Below are positions 45,241 through 56,000 of a stretch of DNA of 64,000 bases, in pieces. The translations under genes and the position numbers were made by a program. Within the stretch, counting starts at the first letter, position 1. Each line of letters starts with the position of its first letter. The notes beneath the pieces are model-generated. The model was not told the origin of the DNA, searched no databases, and saw only the letters and a list, made by a program, of their open reading frames with translations. This stretch comes from Microglena sp. YARC (Eukaryota; Chlorophyta; Chlorophyceae; Chlamydomonadales; Chlamydomonadaceae), in the NCBI GenBank assembly GCA_022414725.1, contig CM039464.1:1240001-1304000 (forward strand). The letters are read 5' to 3'.

Positions 45241-45280
45241 TGGACAACTGATTATGACATCATCATGGTGCTCGAGGTTG

Positions 45281-46395
45281 TGCGTGCAGACCCTCCATTC
45301 ACTATGTTCTGTCTGTGCAACTGTATACTGAATTGGAGTTCACCAACACTTCACCTGATGCGTGCACACCATCCGTTCTATATGTTCTGTCAGTGCAAAT
45401 GTATGCTGAATTGGAGTTCTCAAACACTCCACCTGATGCGTGCAGCCCCTCCATTCGACATGTTCTATCTGTGCAACTGTATACTGAATTGGAGTTCACC
45501 AACACTCCACCTGATGCGTGCAGACCCTCTGTTTTCGATATATTCTGTCTTCGCAACTGTATACTGAATTGGAGTTCACCAACACTCCACCTGATGCGTG
45601 CAGACCCTCCATTCGATATGTTCTGTCTTAGCAACTGTATACTGAATAGGAATCCACAAACTATTTACCTGATGCCTGCAGATTCTCCATTCGCTTTTTC
45701 TGTCTGTGCAAATGTATACTGCATAAGCCTGCAACCTGATGTCCTAATGTATGCTGAATGGGAATTCACAACCACTTCTCCTGATGAATGCAGACCCTCT
45801 ATTCTATTTGTTCTATGCAAATATATACTGAATACACCTGCTGGCAGCAGCACCAGGCCTTACTGATACGCGAACCTTGGGCGCACACCTGCTTTGTCCA
45901 TTCTGCTTGTTGCACTGCCTTATCTTGCTTGCAACCTGACGTCCAAATGTATGTTGAGTGGGAATTAACAAACCGTTCACCTGATGCTTGCAGACCCTCC
46001 ATTCACTATGTTCTGTCTGTGCAACTGAATACCGAATAGGAGTTCACAACCACTTCTCCTGATGCGTGCAGACCCTCCATTCACTATGTTCTGTCTGTGC
46101 AACTGAATACCGAATAGGAGTTCACAACCACTTCTCCTGATGCTTGCAGACCCTCCATTCACTATGTTCTGTCTGCGCAACTGAATACTGAATAGGAGTT
46201 CACAACCACTTCTCCTGATGCGTGCAGACCCTCCATTCACTATGTTCTGTCTGTGCAACTGAATACCGAATAGGAGTTCACAACCACTTCTCCTGATGCG
46301 TGCAGACCCTCCATTCACTATGTTCTGTCTGTGCAACTGAATACCGAATAGGAGTTCACAACCACTTCTCCTGATGAATGCAGACCCTCCATTTG
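45281..46395. repeat. 78-bp tandem array
   Basis: About 14 units carry tgcgtgcagaccctccattc, tatgttctgtctgtgcaact, gaata.cgaataggagttca and caaccacttctcctga. Units on the right (46040-46390) are nearly identical; those on the left are more diverged and include a disrupted section at 45690-45960. Since 78 is 26 codons, frames stay open on both strands, but the products are only 26-residue repeats. Confidence 0.85.
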
Positions 46396-46458
46396 ACATG
46401 CCCCTCCCTTTCCCAGCATCAACACAAAAGGTGATTTCTCCTTACATGGTGTTTTTAT

Positions 46459-46916
46459 TACAGTCCAGGGGGGATTTCTTCTTCTTCTTTTTCAGGGAGG
46501 ATGTTTGCCTCAATGGGCGGGTCTCCCTATGCTAGCCCTAAAAAAGGTAATGATAACGCCTGGTGGGGCGTGGTCTTAAGGGAGCCCGTCGTACGCGGGT
46601 GGGGAGTGGTCTCCTACCTCAACTGGACAAGCTACCAATGCGGTTGACATCGACCTGCAACGCCAAGAGCGACCGAAGGGGGAGTCGAACCCCCGACTCT
46701 TCATCCTCAAGCGATCTGGTCTACCACTAGACCATTGTATATCACTGAAAGGGGCTTATGCTAGCCCAATACTTCAAAAGATTAGGTGTGGGTACCCAAA
46801 TAGGTTATAAGGACTTGCCCAACCTTGGAAGTAGGAGGGGGTAAAAAGAAAATGCGATGATGAACTGAACCCTAAATAATCGTTGGACGGGGGCCACGAG
46901 TTTGTGCTGCATTTGT
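46459..46916. repeat. Dispersed repeat, copy 2, interrupted by a SINE
   Basis: Its left end ttacagtccagggg (46459-46472) and right part (46797-46916) match the element at 41713-41855. The intervening 46473-46796 holds a ctt-rich tract, a short segment with the candidate 47-nt exon, and SINE copy 2. Confidence 0.5.
46539..46756 (-). mobile_element. tRNA-derived SINE, copy 2, with 11-bp target-site duplication
   Basis: It is flanked by TATGCTAGCCC direct repeats (46528-46538 and 46757-46767). The minus strand carries the same A-box-like TGGTCTAGTGGTAGACC, the perfect B box GGTTCGACTCC (46691-46681) and the same body as copy 1. It ends in GGCGTTATCATTACC followed by a short T run. The element is inserted into an older dispersed repeat, so the order of events is clear. 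Confidence 0.8.
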
Positions 46917-47030
46917 TTTTGCTATTCTTTGAATTCTTGGGACTAGCGCACTTTTTTGATTGCGATTTTGATTTTTGTGATTTTTTAATTGTGATTTTGT
47001 TTGTTGCGATTCTCCTCCCATGTACTGTTT

Positions 47031-47302
47031 CTGTTTTGGGCTACGAGTAGCAGCTTTTAGGCAGCTCCCTTTCCCTGTCCTTGGGCCAAAGATAAAGCCA
47101 GCTTGTGCATCTAGGAAGCAACATGATGGTTCTAAAGACAGCCCAAGGGCTGACCAAATCAGGGGTAAGAAACAGATTGTAAGAATTATAATTAAATGTT
47201 GTTTAAGCATTGTAGGTATTCCAATGCATCTGCAAGCTTGGAGCTTGACCCAGCAGCTGGCTAATGGAGCTGGCTGGAAGCTGCCATGCGTAGCCCAAAC
47301 AG
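47031..47302. repeat. Terminal-inverted-repeat element, family B, better copy
   Basis: CTGTTTTGGGCTACG at the left end is matched in inverse by CGTAGCCCAAACAG at the right end. The inverted similarity extends through gcagctt.taggcagctcc and ggagctggctggaagctgc, about 40 bp in total. The interior has ccctttccctgtccttggg and attccaatgcatctgcaagc. At 272 bp with no ORF for a transposase, it fits a MITE. A degenerate relative lies at 891-1195. Confidence 0.65.
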
Positions 47303-47607
47303 GAACATTACTCATATGTTGTGTGACGTCCTGTGGTGCGCTCATTGCTTCTCTTTTGAAAGAAACATTAAACAACTAATTTGTATTTTATATATTTGAA
47401 AAAATAATGTTCATGTCCAGTTTATGTTGATGTTACTGGGGAAGGCAGCGAGCAGCCTTCAAGGCTGGAGCCATGTAACCATGTTCAAGTTCAACTTAAA
47501 GTATTTTTAACTAGGAGCAGCAGCTTCTAGGCAGCTCCTAGGCAGCTTCTAGGAAGCTCATCATATCAAACGTCAATTGCTTATATCCCAGTCTACTTTG
47601 ATGTGAC

Positions 47608-47818
47608 AGCCCCTTCCAGTGATATACAATGGTCTATTGGTAGACCAGATCGCTTGAAGATGAAGAGGCGGGGGTTCGACTCCCTCTTCGGTCGCTCTTG
47701 GCGTTGCAGGTCGTTGTCAACCGCGATGGTCGCTTGTCCAGTTGAGGTAGGAGACCGCTCCCCACCCGAGTACGACGGGTACCCTTAATACCACGCCTCA
47801 CCAGGTGTTACCATCACC
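47608..47818 (+). mobile_element. tRNA-derived SINE, copy 3
   Basis: Plus-strand copy: the 5' end reads agccccttccagtgatatac. The A-box region TGGTCTATTGGTAGACC is at 47630-47646 and the perfect B box GGTTCGACTCC at 47673-47683. The shared body (ggtcgctcttggcgttgcag, ttgtccagttgaggtagg) ends in caccaggtgttaccatcac. No clear target-site duplication was found, so this copy may be older or trimmed. Confidence 0.75.
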
Positions 47819-47824
47819 TTAACA

Positions 47825-48760
47825 GTGAATCCCTTGTTAAATCCCAGCCTCCGGACGATCTAACAGGTCGTCAGCATTCTGAACTGTCATCTTGGACCTT
47901 TTTGTTGAATCCCTGGTTGAATCCCTTGTTGGAACTTGAAACTTGATTTTTTTTGTTAAATCCCTGCCTCTGGATGATCTAACAGGTTGTCAGCATACCG
48001 AAGTTTCATCTTGGAACTTTTTGTTAAATCCCTTGTTGAATCCCTTGTTGGAAGTTGAAACTTGGAACTTTTTTCTTGGAAATTTCATCTTCAAACTTAT
48101 TGTTGAATCCCTTGTTGAAACTTGGAACTTGAACCAGAACTTGAACTTGTTGAAAGCCTTCCTCCTCCAGATGATTTAACAGGTTGTCAGCATTTCGAGC
48201 TTTCATCGATGGAAATTTTTGTTGAATCCCTGCACTTGCTGAATCCCTTGTTGAAACTTGAAACTTGGAACTTTTATCTTGGAACTGTTTGTTGAATCCC
48301 CTGTTGAAACTTGGAACTTTAACTTGTTGAATCTCTTGCTGAATCCCTGTTGAAACTTGGAACTTGAACTTGTTGAAACCCTTCCTCTTTTGGATGATCT
48401 AACAGGTCGTTAGCATTCCGAACTTTCATCTTGGAATGTTTTGTTGAATCCCTTTCTGAATTCCTTGTTGAAACTTAGAACTTGAACTTGAATCGTTGAA
48501 ACTCTTCCTCCTTTGAATGATCTAACAGGTGGTAGTGGGAGGAGTGGTGGGGATGGTCTACACCACTACCATCACTACACCAGCAATAAACCACTACATC
48601 ACCATCAATCATTTGACATTGGACAGTATTTCTCACCTTAACACCACTACAATTGTTGAAACTTGTAACTTGGACATGACTCGTTGAAACTCCTTCCTTT
48701 TTTGGATGATCTAACAGGTCGTCAGCATTCCGAGGGAAAATCTACCAGTCCGCCAAATGC
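47825..48760. repeat. Irregular tandem array with gttgaatcccttgttg words
   Basis: Units of roughly 130-180 bp combine ttgttgaatcccttgttg, gaaacttggaacttgaac, cttcctcc.ttggatgatc and taacaggtcgtcagcattcc. About five long units are present, with variable numbers of the short internal words. A unique ccactaccatcactacacc stretch interrupts the array near 48560. No gene is seen. Confidence 0.75.
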
Positions 48761-48780
48761 CATGGAATGTGAGTAACCAG

Positions 48781-48979
48781 TAGGGACCGGCAAATCATAT
48801 GATGCTGACCAAAGACGAGTATGATATCATATGATATCATACAAATATCATATGATTTAATATCATATGCTATGATGCCGTAGGCCAAAGTTACCTAGTC
48901 AGACTGCCGGCATCGTATGATATCATATGATATCATATGATGACATGATATCATATGATTTTATATTGCCTATCCCTAG
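48781..48979. repeat. ATCATATGAT palindrome-rich element, copy 2
   Basis: It is bounded by TAGGGACCGGCAA on the left and, inverted, by ttgcctatcccta on the right. The interior has the same palindromic words as the element at 3375-3548, and the diagnostic stretch ctagtcagactgccggc in opposite orientation. Flanking agta/tagta bases may be a short target duplication. Confidence 0.65.
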
Positions 48980-49074
48980 TAATCAGCCATGCAGTGATAC
49001 CCTTTTTTGTGTGCAACGCGCTGCCCCTTGAAGAACTGCGGAGCGAAGTGCAGAGTTAATTCTGAAACTATTAA

Positions 49075-49870
49075 ATGTGTACATATATCATGTATACTTT
49101 CTTCTGGTGCGCACCGTATGTATTGTGTGAATCTGTAGTGCACCCATATAATAATAAGACAAACTATGCAACTTTTATATGTGTACGTATATCATGTATA
49201 CTTTCTTCTGGTGCGCACCGTATGTATTGTGTGAATCTGTAGTGCACCCATATAATAATAAGACAAACTATGCAACTATTATATGTGTACGTATATCATG
49301 TATACTTTCTTCTGGTGCGCACCGTATGTATTGTGTGAATCTGTAGTGCACCCATATAATAATCGGACGAATTCTGAAACTATCATATGTGTACATATAT
49401 CATATATGATTTCTTCTGGAGCGCACCGGATGTATTGTGTGAATCTGTAGTGCACCCATATAATAATAAGACAAACTATGCAACTATTATATGTGTACGT
49501 ATATCATGTATAATTTCTTCTGGTGCGCACCATATGTATTGTGTGAATCTGTAGTGCACCCATAGAATAATAAGACAAACTATGCAACTATTATATGTGT
49601 ACGTATATCATGCATGATTTCCTCTGATGATCACCATATTAAGTGTGTGAATTTGCTGGGCACCCATATAATAATAATCGGTTAAATTCTGTAACTATGA
49701 TATGTGTGCATACGGTATATCATTTATGATTTCTTCCAGTGACCATAATATTTATTTTGTGACTCTGCAGGGCACCCGTATAATAATAAGACAAATTCTG
49801 TAAACGTAGTTTGTGTACGCATATCATTTGTGATTTCTTATGGTACACACCATATGTATTGTTTGAATTT
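49075..49870 (+). repeat. 104-bp tandem array derived from the acceptor edge of the next exon
   Basis: About seven or eight units (tgtagtgcaccc near 49134, 49238 and 49342, then further, more diverged copies) carry tatatcatgtata, ttcttctggtgcgcacc, gtatgtattgtgtgaatctg and cacccatataataataag. The real acceptor at 49845-49880 reads catatgtattgtttgaattt, then gcag and ggcaccct. Each unit is thus a copy of the intron end plus the first few bases of the exon. The later copies keep ctgcagggcaccc, a usable AG acceptor. Confidence 0.85.
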
Positions 49871-49874
49871 GCAG

Positions 49875-49947
49875 GGCACCCTTGCGCCCAACACCATCTT
49901 GCAAGATAAGGCTGTCAGGATTGCTGAAGGATGGGTGAAAGGATCAG
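49875..49947 (+). CDS. Internal exon of a strictosidine-synthase-like/APMAP-type protein (partial gene)
   Basis: The exon lies between acceptor TTTGCAG (ending 49874) and donor GTGAGG (starting 49948), in frame 0 with one base left over. It encodes 24 residues, GTLAPNTILQDKAVRIAEGW then VKGS. From memory of the family, APMAP and plant strictosidine-synthase-like proteins carry a G-x-L-x-P-N-T-x-L...A-x-R...E...V-x-G-P/S-E segment just after the membrane anchor. This exon fits if the next codon, which begins with G, is Glu. Those proteins are six-bladed beta-propellers of the ER or plasma membrane; the propeller would follow in later exons beyond this window. The upstream intron is filled with copies of this exon's edge and the downstream intron holds the 37-bp minisatellite. 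Confidence 0.5.
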
Positions 49948-50021
49948 GTGAGGCAACCATTTCTTTATTTCTTTATTTTTATTTTTATTTCTTTATTTTT
50001 GTATTGCTGAAGGATGGGGGG

Positions 50022-53000
50022 ATGTTGGATGGACTTGCTTGCTTTCACCCATCTGATCATGTTGGATGGACTTGCTTGCTTTCACCCATCTGATCATGTT
50101 GGATGGACTTGCTTGCTTTCACCCATCTGATCATGTTGGATGGACTTGCTTGCTTTCACCCATCTGATCATGTTGGATGGACTTGCTTGCTTTCACCCAT
50201 CTGATCATGTTGGATGGACTTGCTTGCTTTCACCCATCTGATCATGTTGGATGGACTTGCTTGCTTTCACCCATCTGATCATGTTGGATGGACTTGCTTG
50301 CTTTCACCCATCTGATCATGTTGGATGGACTTGCTTGCTTTCACCCATCTGATCATGTTGGATGGACTTGCTTGCTTTCACCCATCTGATCATGTTGGAT
50401 GGACTTGCTTGCTTTCACCCATCTGATCATGTTGGATGGACTTGCTTGCTTTCACCCATCTGATCATGTTGGATGGACTTGCTTGCTTTCACCCATCTGA
50501 TCATGTTGGATGGACTTGCTTGCTTTCACCCATCTGATCATGTTGGATGGACTTGCTTGCTTTCACCCATCTGATCATGTTGGATGGACTTGCTTGCTTT
50601 CACCCATCTGATCATGTTGGATGGACTTGCTTGCTTTCACCCATCTGATCATGTTGGATGGACTTGCTTGCTTTCACCCATCTGATCATGTTGGATGGAC
50701 TTGCTTGCTTTCACCCATCTGATCATGTTGGATGGACTTGCTTGCTTTCACCCATCTGATCATGTTGGATGGACTTGCTTGCTTTCACCCATCTGATCAT
50801 GTTGGATGGACTTGCTTGCTTTCACCCATCTGATCATGTTGGATGGACTTGCTTGCTTTCACCCATCTGATCATGTTGGATGGACTTGCTTGCTTTCACC
50901 CATCTGATCATGTTGGATGGACTTGCTTGCTTTCACCCATCTGATCATGTTGGATGGACTTGCTTGCTTTCACCCATCTGATCATGTTGGATGGACTTGC
51001 TTGCTTTCACCCATCTGATCATGTTGGATGGACTTGCTTGCTTTCACCCATCTGATCATGTTGGATGGACTTGCTTGCTTTCACCCATCTGATCATGTTG
51101 GATGGACTTGCTTGCTTTCACCCATCTGATCATGTTGGATGGACTTGCTTGCTTTCACCCATCTGATCATGTTGGATGGACTTGCTTGCTTTCACCCATC
51201 TGATCATGTTGGATGGACTTGCTTGCTTTCACCCATCTGATCATGTTGGATGGACTTGCTTGCTTTCACCCATCTGATCATGTTGGATGGACTTGCTTGC
51301 TTTCACCCATCTGATCATGTTGGATGGACTTGCTTGCTTTCACCCATCTGATCATGTTGGATGGACTTGCTTGCTTTCACCCATCTGATCATGTTGGATG
51401 GACTTGCTTGCTTTCACCCATCTGATCATGTTGGATGGACTTGCTTGCTTTCACCCATCTGATCATGTTGGATGGACTTGCTTGCTTTCACCCATCTGAT
51501 CATGTTGGATGGACTTGCTTGCTTTCACCCATCTGATCATGTTGGATGGACTTGCTTGCTTTCACCCATCTGATCATGTTGGATGGACTTGCTTGCTTTC
51601 ACCCATCTGATCATGTTGGATGGACTTGCTTGCTTTCACCCATCTGATCATGTTGGATGGACTTGCTTGCTTTCACCCATCTGATCATGTTGGATGGACT
51701 TGCTTGCTTTCACCCATCTGATCATGTTGGATGGACTTGCTTGCTTTCACCCATCTGATCATGTTGGATGGACTTGCTTGCTTTCACCCATCTGATCATG
51801 TTGGATGGACTTGCTTGCTTTCACCCATCTGATCATGTTGGATGGACTTGCTTGCTTTCACCCATCTGATCATGTTGGATGGACTTGCTTGCTTTCACCC
51901 ATCTGATCATGTTGGATGGACTTGCTTGCTTTCACCCATCTGATCATGTTGGATGGACTTGCTTGCTTTCACCCATCTGATCATGTTGGATGGACTTGCT
52001 TGCTTTCACCCATCTGATCATGTTGGATGGACTTGCTTGCTTTCACCCATCTGATCATGTTGGATGGACTTGCTTGCTTTCACCCATCTGATCATGTTGG
52101 ATGGACTTGCTTGCTTTCACCCATCTGATCATGTTGGATGGACTTGCTTGCTTTCACCCATCTGATCATGTTGGATGGACTTGCTTGCTTTCACCCATCT
52201 GATCATGTTGGATGGACTTGCTTGCTTTCACCCATCTGATCATGTTGGATGGACTTGCTTGCTTTCACCCATCTGATCATGTTGGATGGACTTGCTTGCT
52301 TTCACCCATCTGATCATGTTGGATGGACTTGCTTGCTTTCACCCATCTGATCATGTTGGATGGACTTGCTTGCTTTCACCCATCTGATCATGTTGGATGG
52401 ACTTGCTTGCTTTCACCCATCTGATCATGTTGGATGGACTTGCTTGCTTTCACCCATCTGATCATGTTGGATGGACTTGCTTGCTTTCACCCATCTGATC
52501 ATGTTGGATGGACTTGCTTGCTTTCACCCATCTGATCATGTTGGATGGACTTGCTTGCTTTCACCCATCTGATCATGTTGGATGGACTTGCTTGCTTTCA
52601 CCCATCTGATCATGTTGGATGGACTTGCTTGCTTTCACCCATCTGATCATGTTGGATGGACTTGCTTGCTTTCACCCATCTGATCATGTTGGATGGACTT
52701 GCTTGCTTTCACCCATCTGATCATGTTGGATGGACTTGCTTGCTTTCACCCATCTGATCATGTTGGATGGACTTGCTTGCTTTCACCCATCTGATCATGT
52801 TGGATGGACTTGCTTGCTTTCACCATCTGATCATGTTGGATGGACTTGCTTGCTTTCACCCATCTGATCATGTTGGATGGACTTGCTTGCTTTCACCCAT
52901 CTGATCATGTTGGATGGACTTGCTTGCTTTCACCCATCTGATCATGTTGGATGGACTTGCTTGCTTTCACCCATCTGATCATGTTGGATGGACTTGCTTG

Positions 53001-56000
53001 CTTTCACCCATCTGATCATGTTGGATGGACTTGCTTGCTTTCACCCATCTGATCATGTTGGATGGACTTGCTTGCTTTCACCCATCTGATCATGTTGGAT
53101 GGACTTGCTTGCTTTCACCCATCTGATCATGTTGGATGGACTTGCTTGCTTTCACCCATCTGATCATGTTGGATGGACTTGCTTGCTTTCACCCATCTGA
53201 TCATGTTGGATGGACTTGCTTGCTTTCACCCATCTGATCATGTTGGATGGACTTGCTTGCTTTCACCCATCTGATCATGTTGGATGGACTTGCTTGCTTT
53301 CACCCATCTGATCATGTTGGATGGACTTGCTTGCTTTCACCCATCTGATCATGTTGGATGGACTTGCTTGCTTTCACCCATCTGATCATGTTGGATGGAC
53401 TTGCTTGCTTTCACCCATCTGATCATGTTGGATGGACTTGCTTGCTTTCACCCATCTGATCATGTTGGATGGACTTGCTTGCTTTCACCCATCTGATCAT
53501 GTTGGATGGACTTGCTTGCTTTCACCCATCTGATCATGTTGGATGGACTTGCTTGCTTTCACCCATCTGATCATGTTGGATGGACTTGCTTGCTTTCACC
53601 CATCTGATCATGTTGGATGGACTTGCTTGCTTTCACCCATCTGATCATGTTGGATGGACTTGCTTGCTTTCACCCATCTGATCATGTTGGATGGACTTGC
53701 TTGCTTTCACCCATCTGATCATGTTGGATGGACTTGCTTGCTTTCACCCATCTGATCATGTTGGATGGACTTGCTTGCTTTCACCCATCTGATCATGTTG
53801 GATGGACTTGCTTGCTTTCACCCATCTGATCATGTTGGATGGACTTGCTTGCTTTCACCCATCTGATCATGTTGGATGGACTTGCTTGCTTTCACCCATC
53901 TGATCATGTTGGATGGACTTGCTTGCTTTCACCCATCTGATCATGTTGGATGGACTTGCTTGCTTTCACCCATCTGATCATGTTGGATGGACTTGCTTGC
54001 TTTCACCCATCTGATCATGTTGGATGGACTTGCTTGCTTTCACCCATCTGATCATGTTGGATGGACTTGCTTGCTTTCACCCATCTGATCATGTTGGATG
54101 GACTTGCTTGCTTTCACCCATCTGATCATGTTGGATGGACTTGCTTGCTTTCACCCATCTGATCATGTTGGATGGACTTGCTTGCTTTCACCCATCTGAT
54201 CATGTTGGATGGACTTGCTTGCTTTCACCCATCTGATCATGTTGGATGGACTTGCTTGCTTTCACCCATCTGATCATGTTGGATGGACTTGCTTGCTTTC
54301 ACCCATCTGATCATGTTGGATGGACTTGCTTGCTTTCACCCATCTGATCATGTTGGATGGACTTGCTTGCTTTCACCCATCTGATCATGTTGGATGGACT
54401 TGCTTGCTTTCACCCATCTGATCATGTTGGATGGACTTGCTTGCTTTCACCCATCTGATCATGTTGGATGGACTTGCTTGCTTTCACCCATCTGATCATG
54501 TTGGATGGACTTGCTTGCTTTCACCCATCTGATCATGTTGGATGGACTTGCTTGCTTTCACCCATCTGATCATGTTGGATGGACTTGCTTGCTTTCACCC
54601 ATCTGATCATGTTGGATGGACTTGCTTGCTTTCACCCATCTGATCATGTTGGATGGACTTGCTTGCTTTCACCCATCTGATCATGTTGGATGGACTTGCT
54701 TGCTTTCACCCATCTGATCATGTTGGATGGACTTGCTTGCTTTCACCCATCTGATCATGTTGGATGGACTTGCTTGCTTTCACCCATCTGATCATGTTGG
54801 ATGGACTTGCTTGCTTTCACCCATCTGATCATGTTGGATGGACTTGCTTGCTTTCACCCATCTGATCATGTTGGATGGACTTGCTTGCTTTCACCCATCT
54901 GATCATGTTGGATGGACTTGCTTGCTTTCACCCATCTGATCATGTTGGATGGACTTGCTTGCTTTCACCCATCTGATCATGTTGGATGGACTTGCTTGCT
55001 TTCACCCATCTGATCATGTTGGATGGACTTGCTTGCTTTCACCCATCTGATCATGTTGGATGGACTTGCTTGCTTTCACCCATCTGATCATGTTGGATGG
55101 ACTTGCTTGCTTTCACCCATCTGATCATGTTGGATGGACTTGCTTGCTTTCACCCATCTGATCATGTTGGATGGACTTGCTTGCTTTCACCCATCTGATC
55201 ATGTTGGATGGACTTGCTTGCTTTCACCCATCTGATCATGTTGGATGGACTTGCTTGCTTTCACCCATCTGATCATGTTGGATGGACTTGCTTGCTTTCA
55301 CCCATCTGATCATGTTGGATGGACTTGCTTGCTTTCACCCATCTGATCATGTTGGATGGACTTGCTTGCTTTCACCCATCTGATCATGTTGGATGGACTT
55401 GCTTGCTTTCACCCATCTGATCATGTTGGATGGACTTGCTTGCTTTCACCCATCTGATCATGTTGGATGGACTTGCTTGCTTTCACCCATCTGATCATGT
55501 TGGATGGACTTGCTTGCTTTCACCCATCTGATCATGTTGGATGGACTTGCTTGCTTTCACCCATCTGATCATGTTGGATGGACTTGCTTGCTTTCACCCA
55601 TCTGATCATGTTGGATGGACTTGCTTGCTTTCACCCATCTGATCATGTTGGATGGACTTGCTTGCTTTCACCCATCTGATCATGTTGGATGGACTTGCTT
55701 GCTTTCACCCATCTGATCATGTTGGATGGACTTGCTTGCTTTCACCCATCTGATCATGTTGGATGGACTTGCTTGCTTTCACCCATCTGATCATGTTGGA
55801 TGGACTTGCTTGCTTTCACCCATCTGATCATGTTGGATGGACTTGCTTGCTTTCACCCATCTGATCATGTTGGATGGACTTGCTTGCTTTCACCCATCTG
55901 ATCATGTTGGATGGACTTGCTTGCTTTCACCCATCTGATCATGTTGGATGGACTTGCTTGCTTTCACCCATCTGATCATGTTGGATGGACTTGCTTGCTT

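Noticed and set aside
45977..46399. 140-codon minus-strand ORF with 26-residue repeats
   Set aside because: It reflects the 78-bp tandem array (26 codons per unit). Both strands are open and no domain is evident.
47608..47690. Functional tRNA gene
   Set aside because: A and B boxes are good, but the acceptor stem does not pair and the anticodon loop is irregular. The sequence continues into a shared body repeated at three sites, so it is a SINE head.
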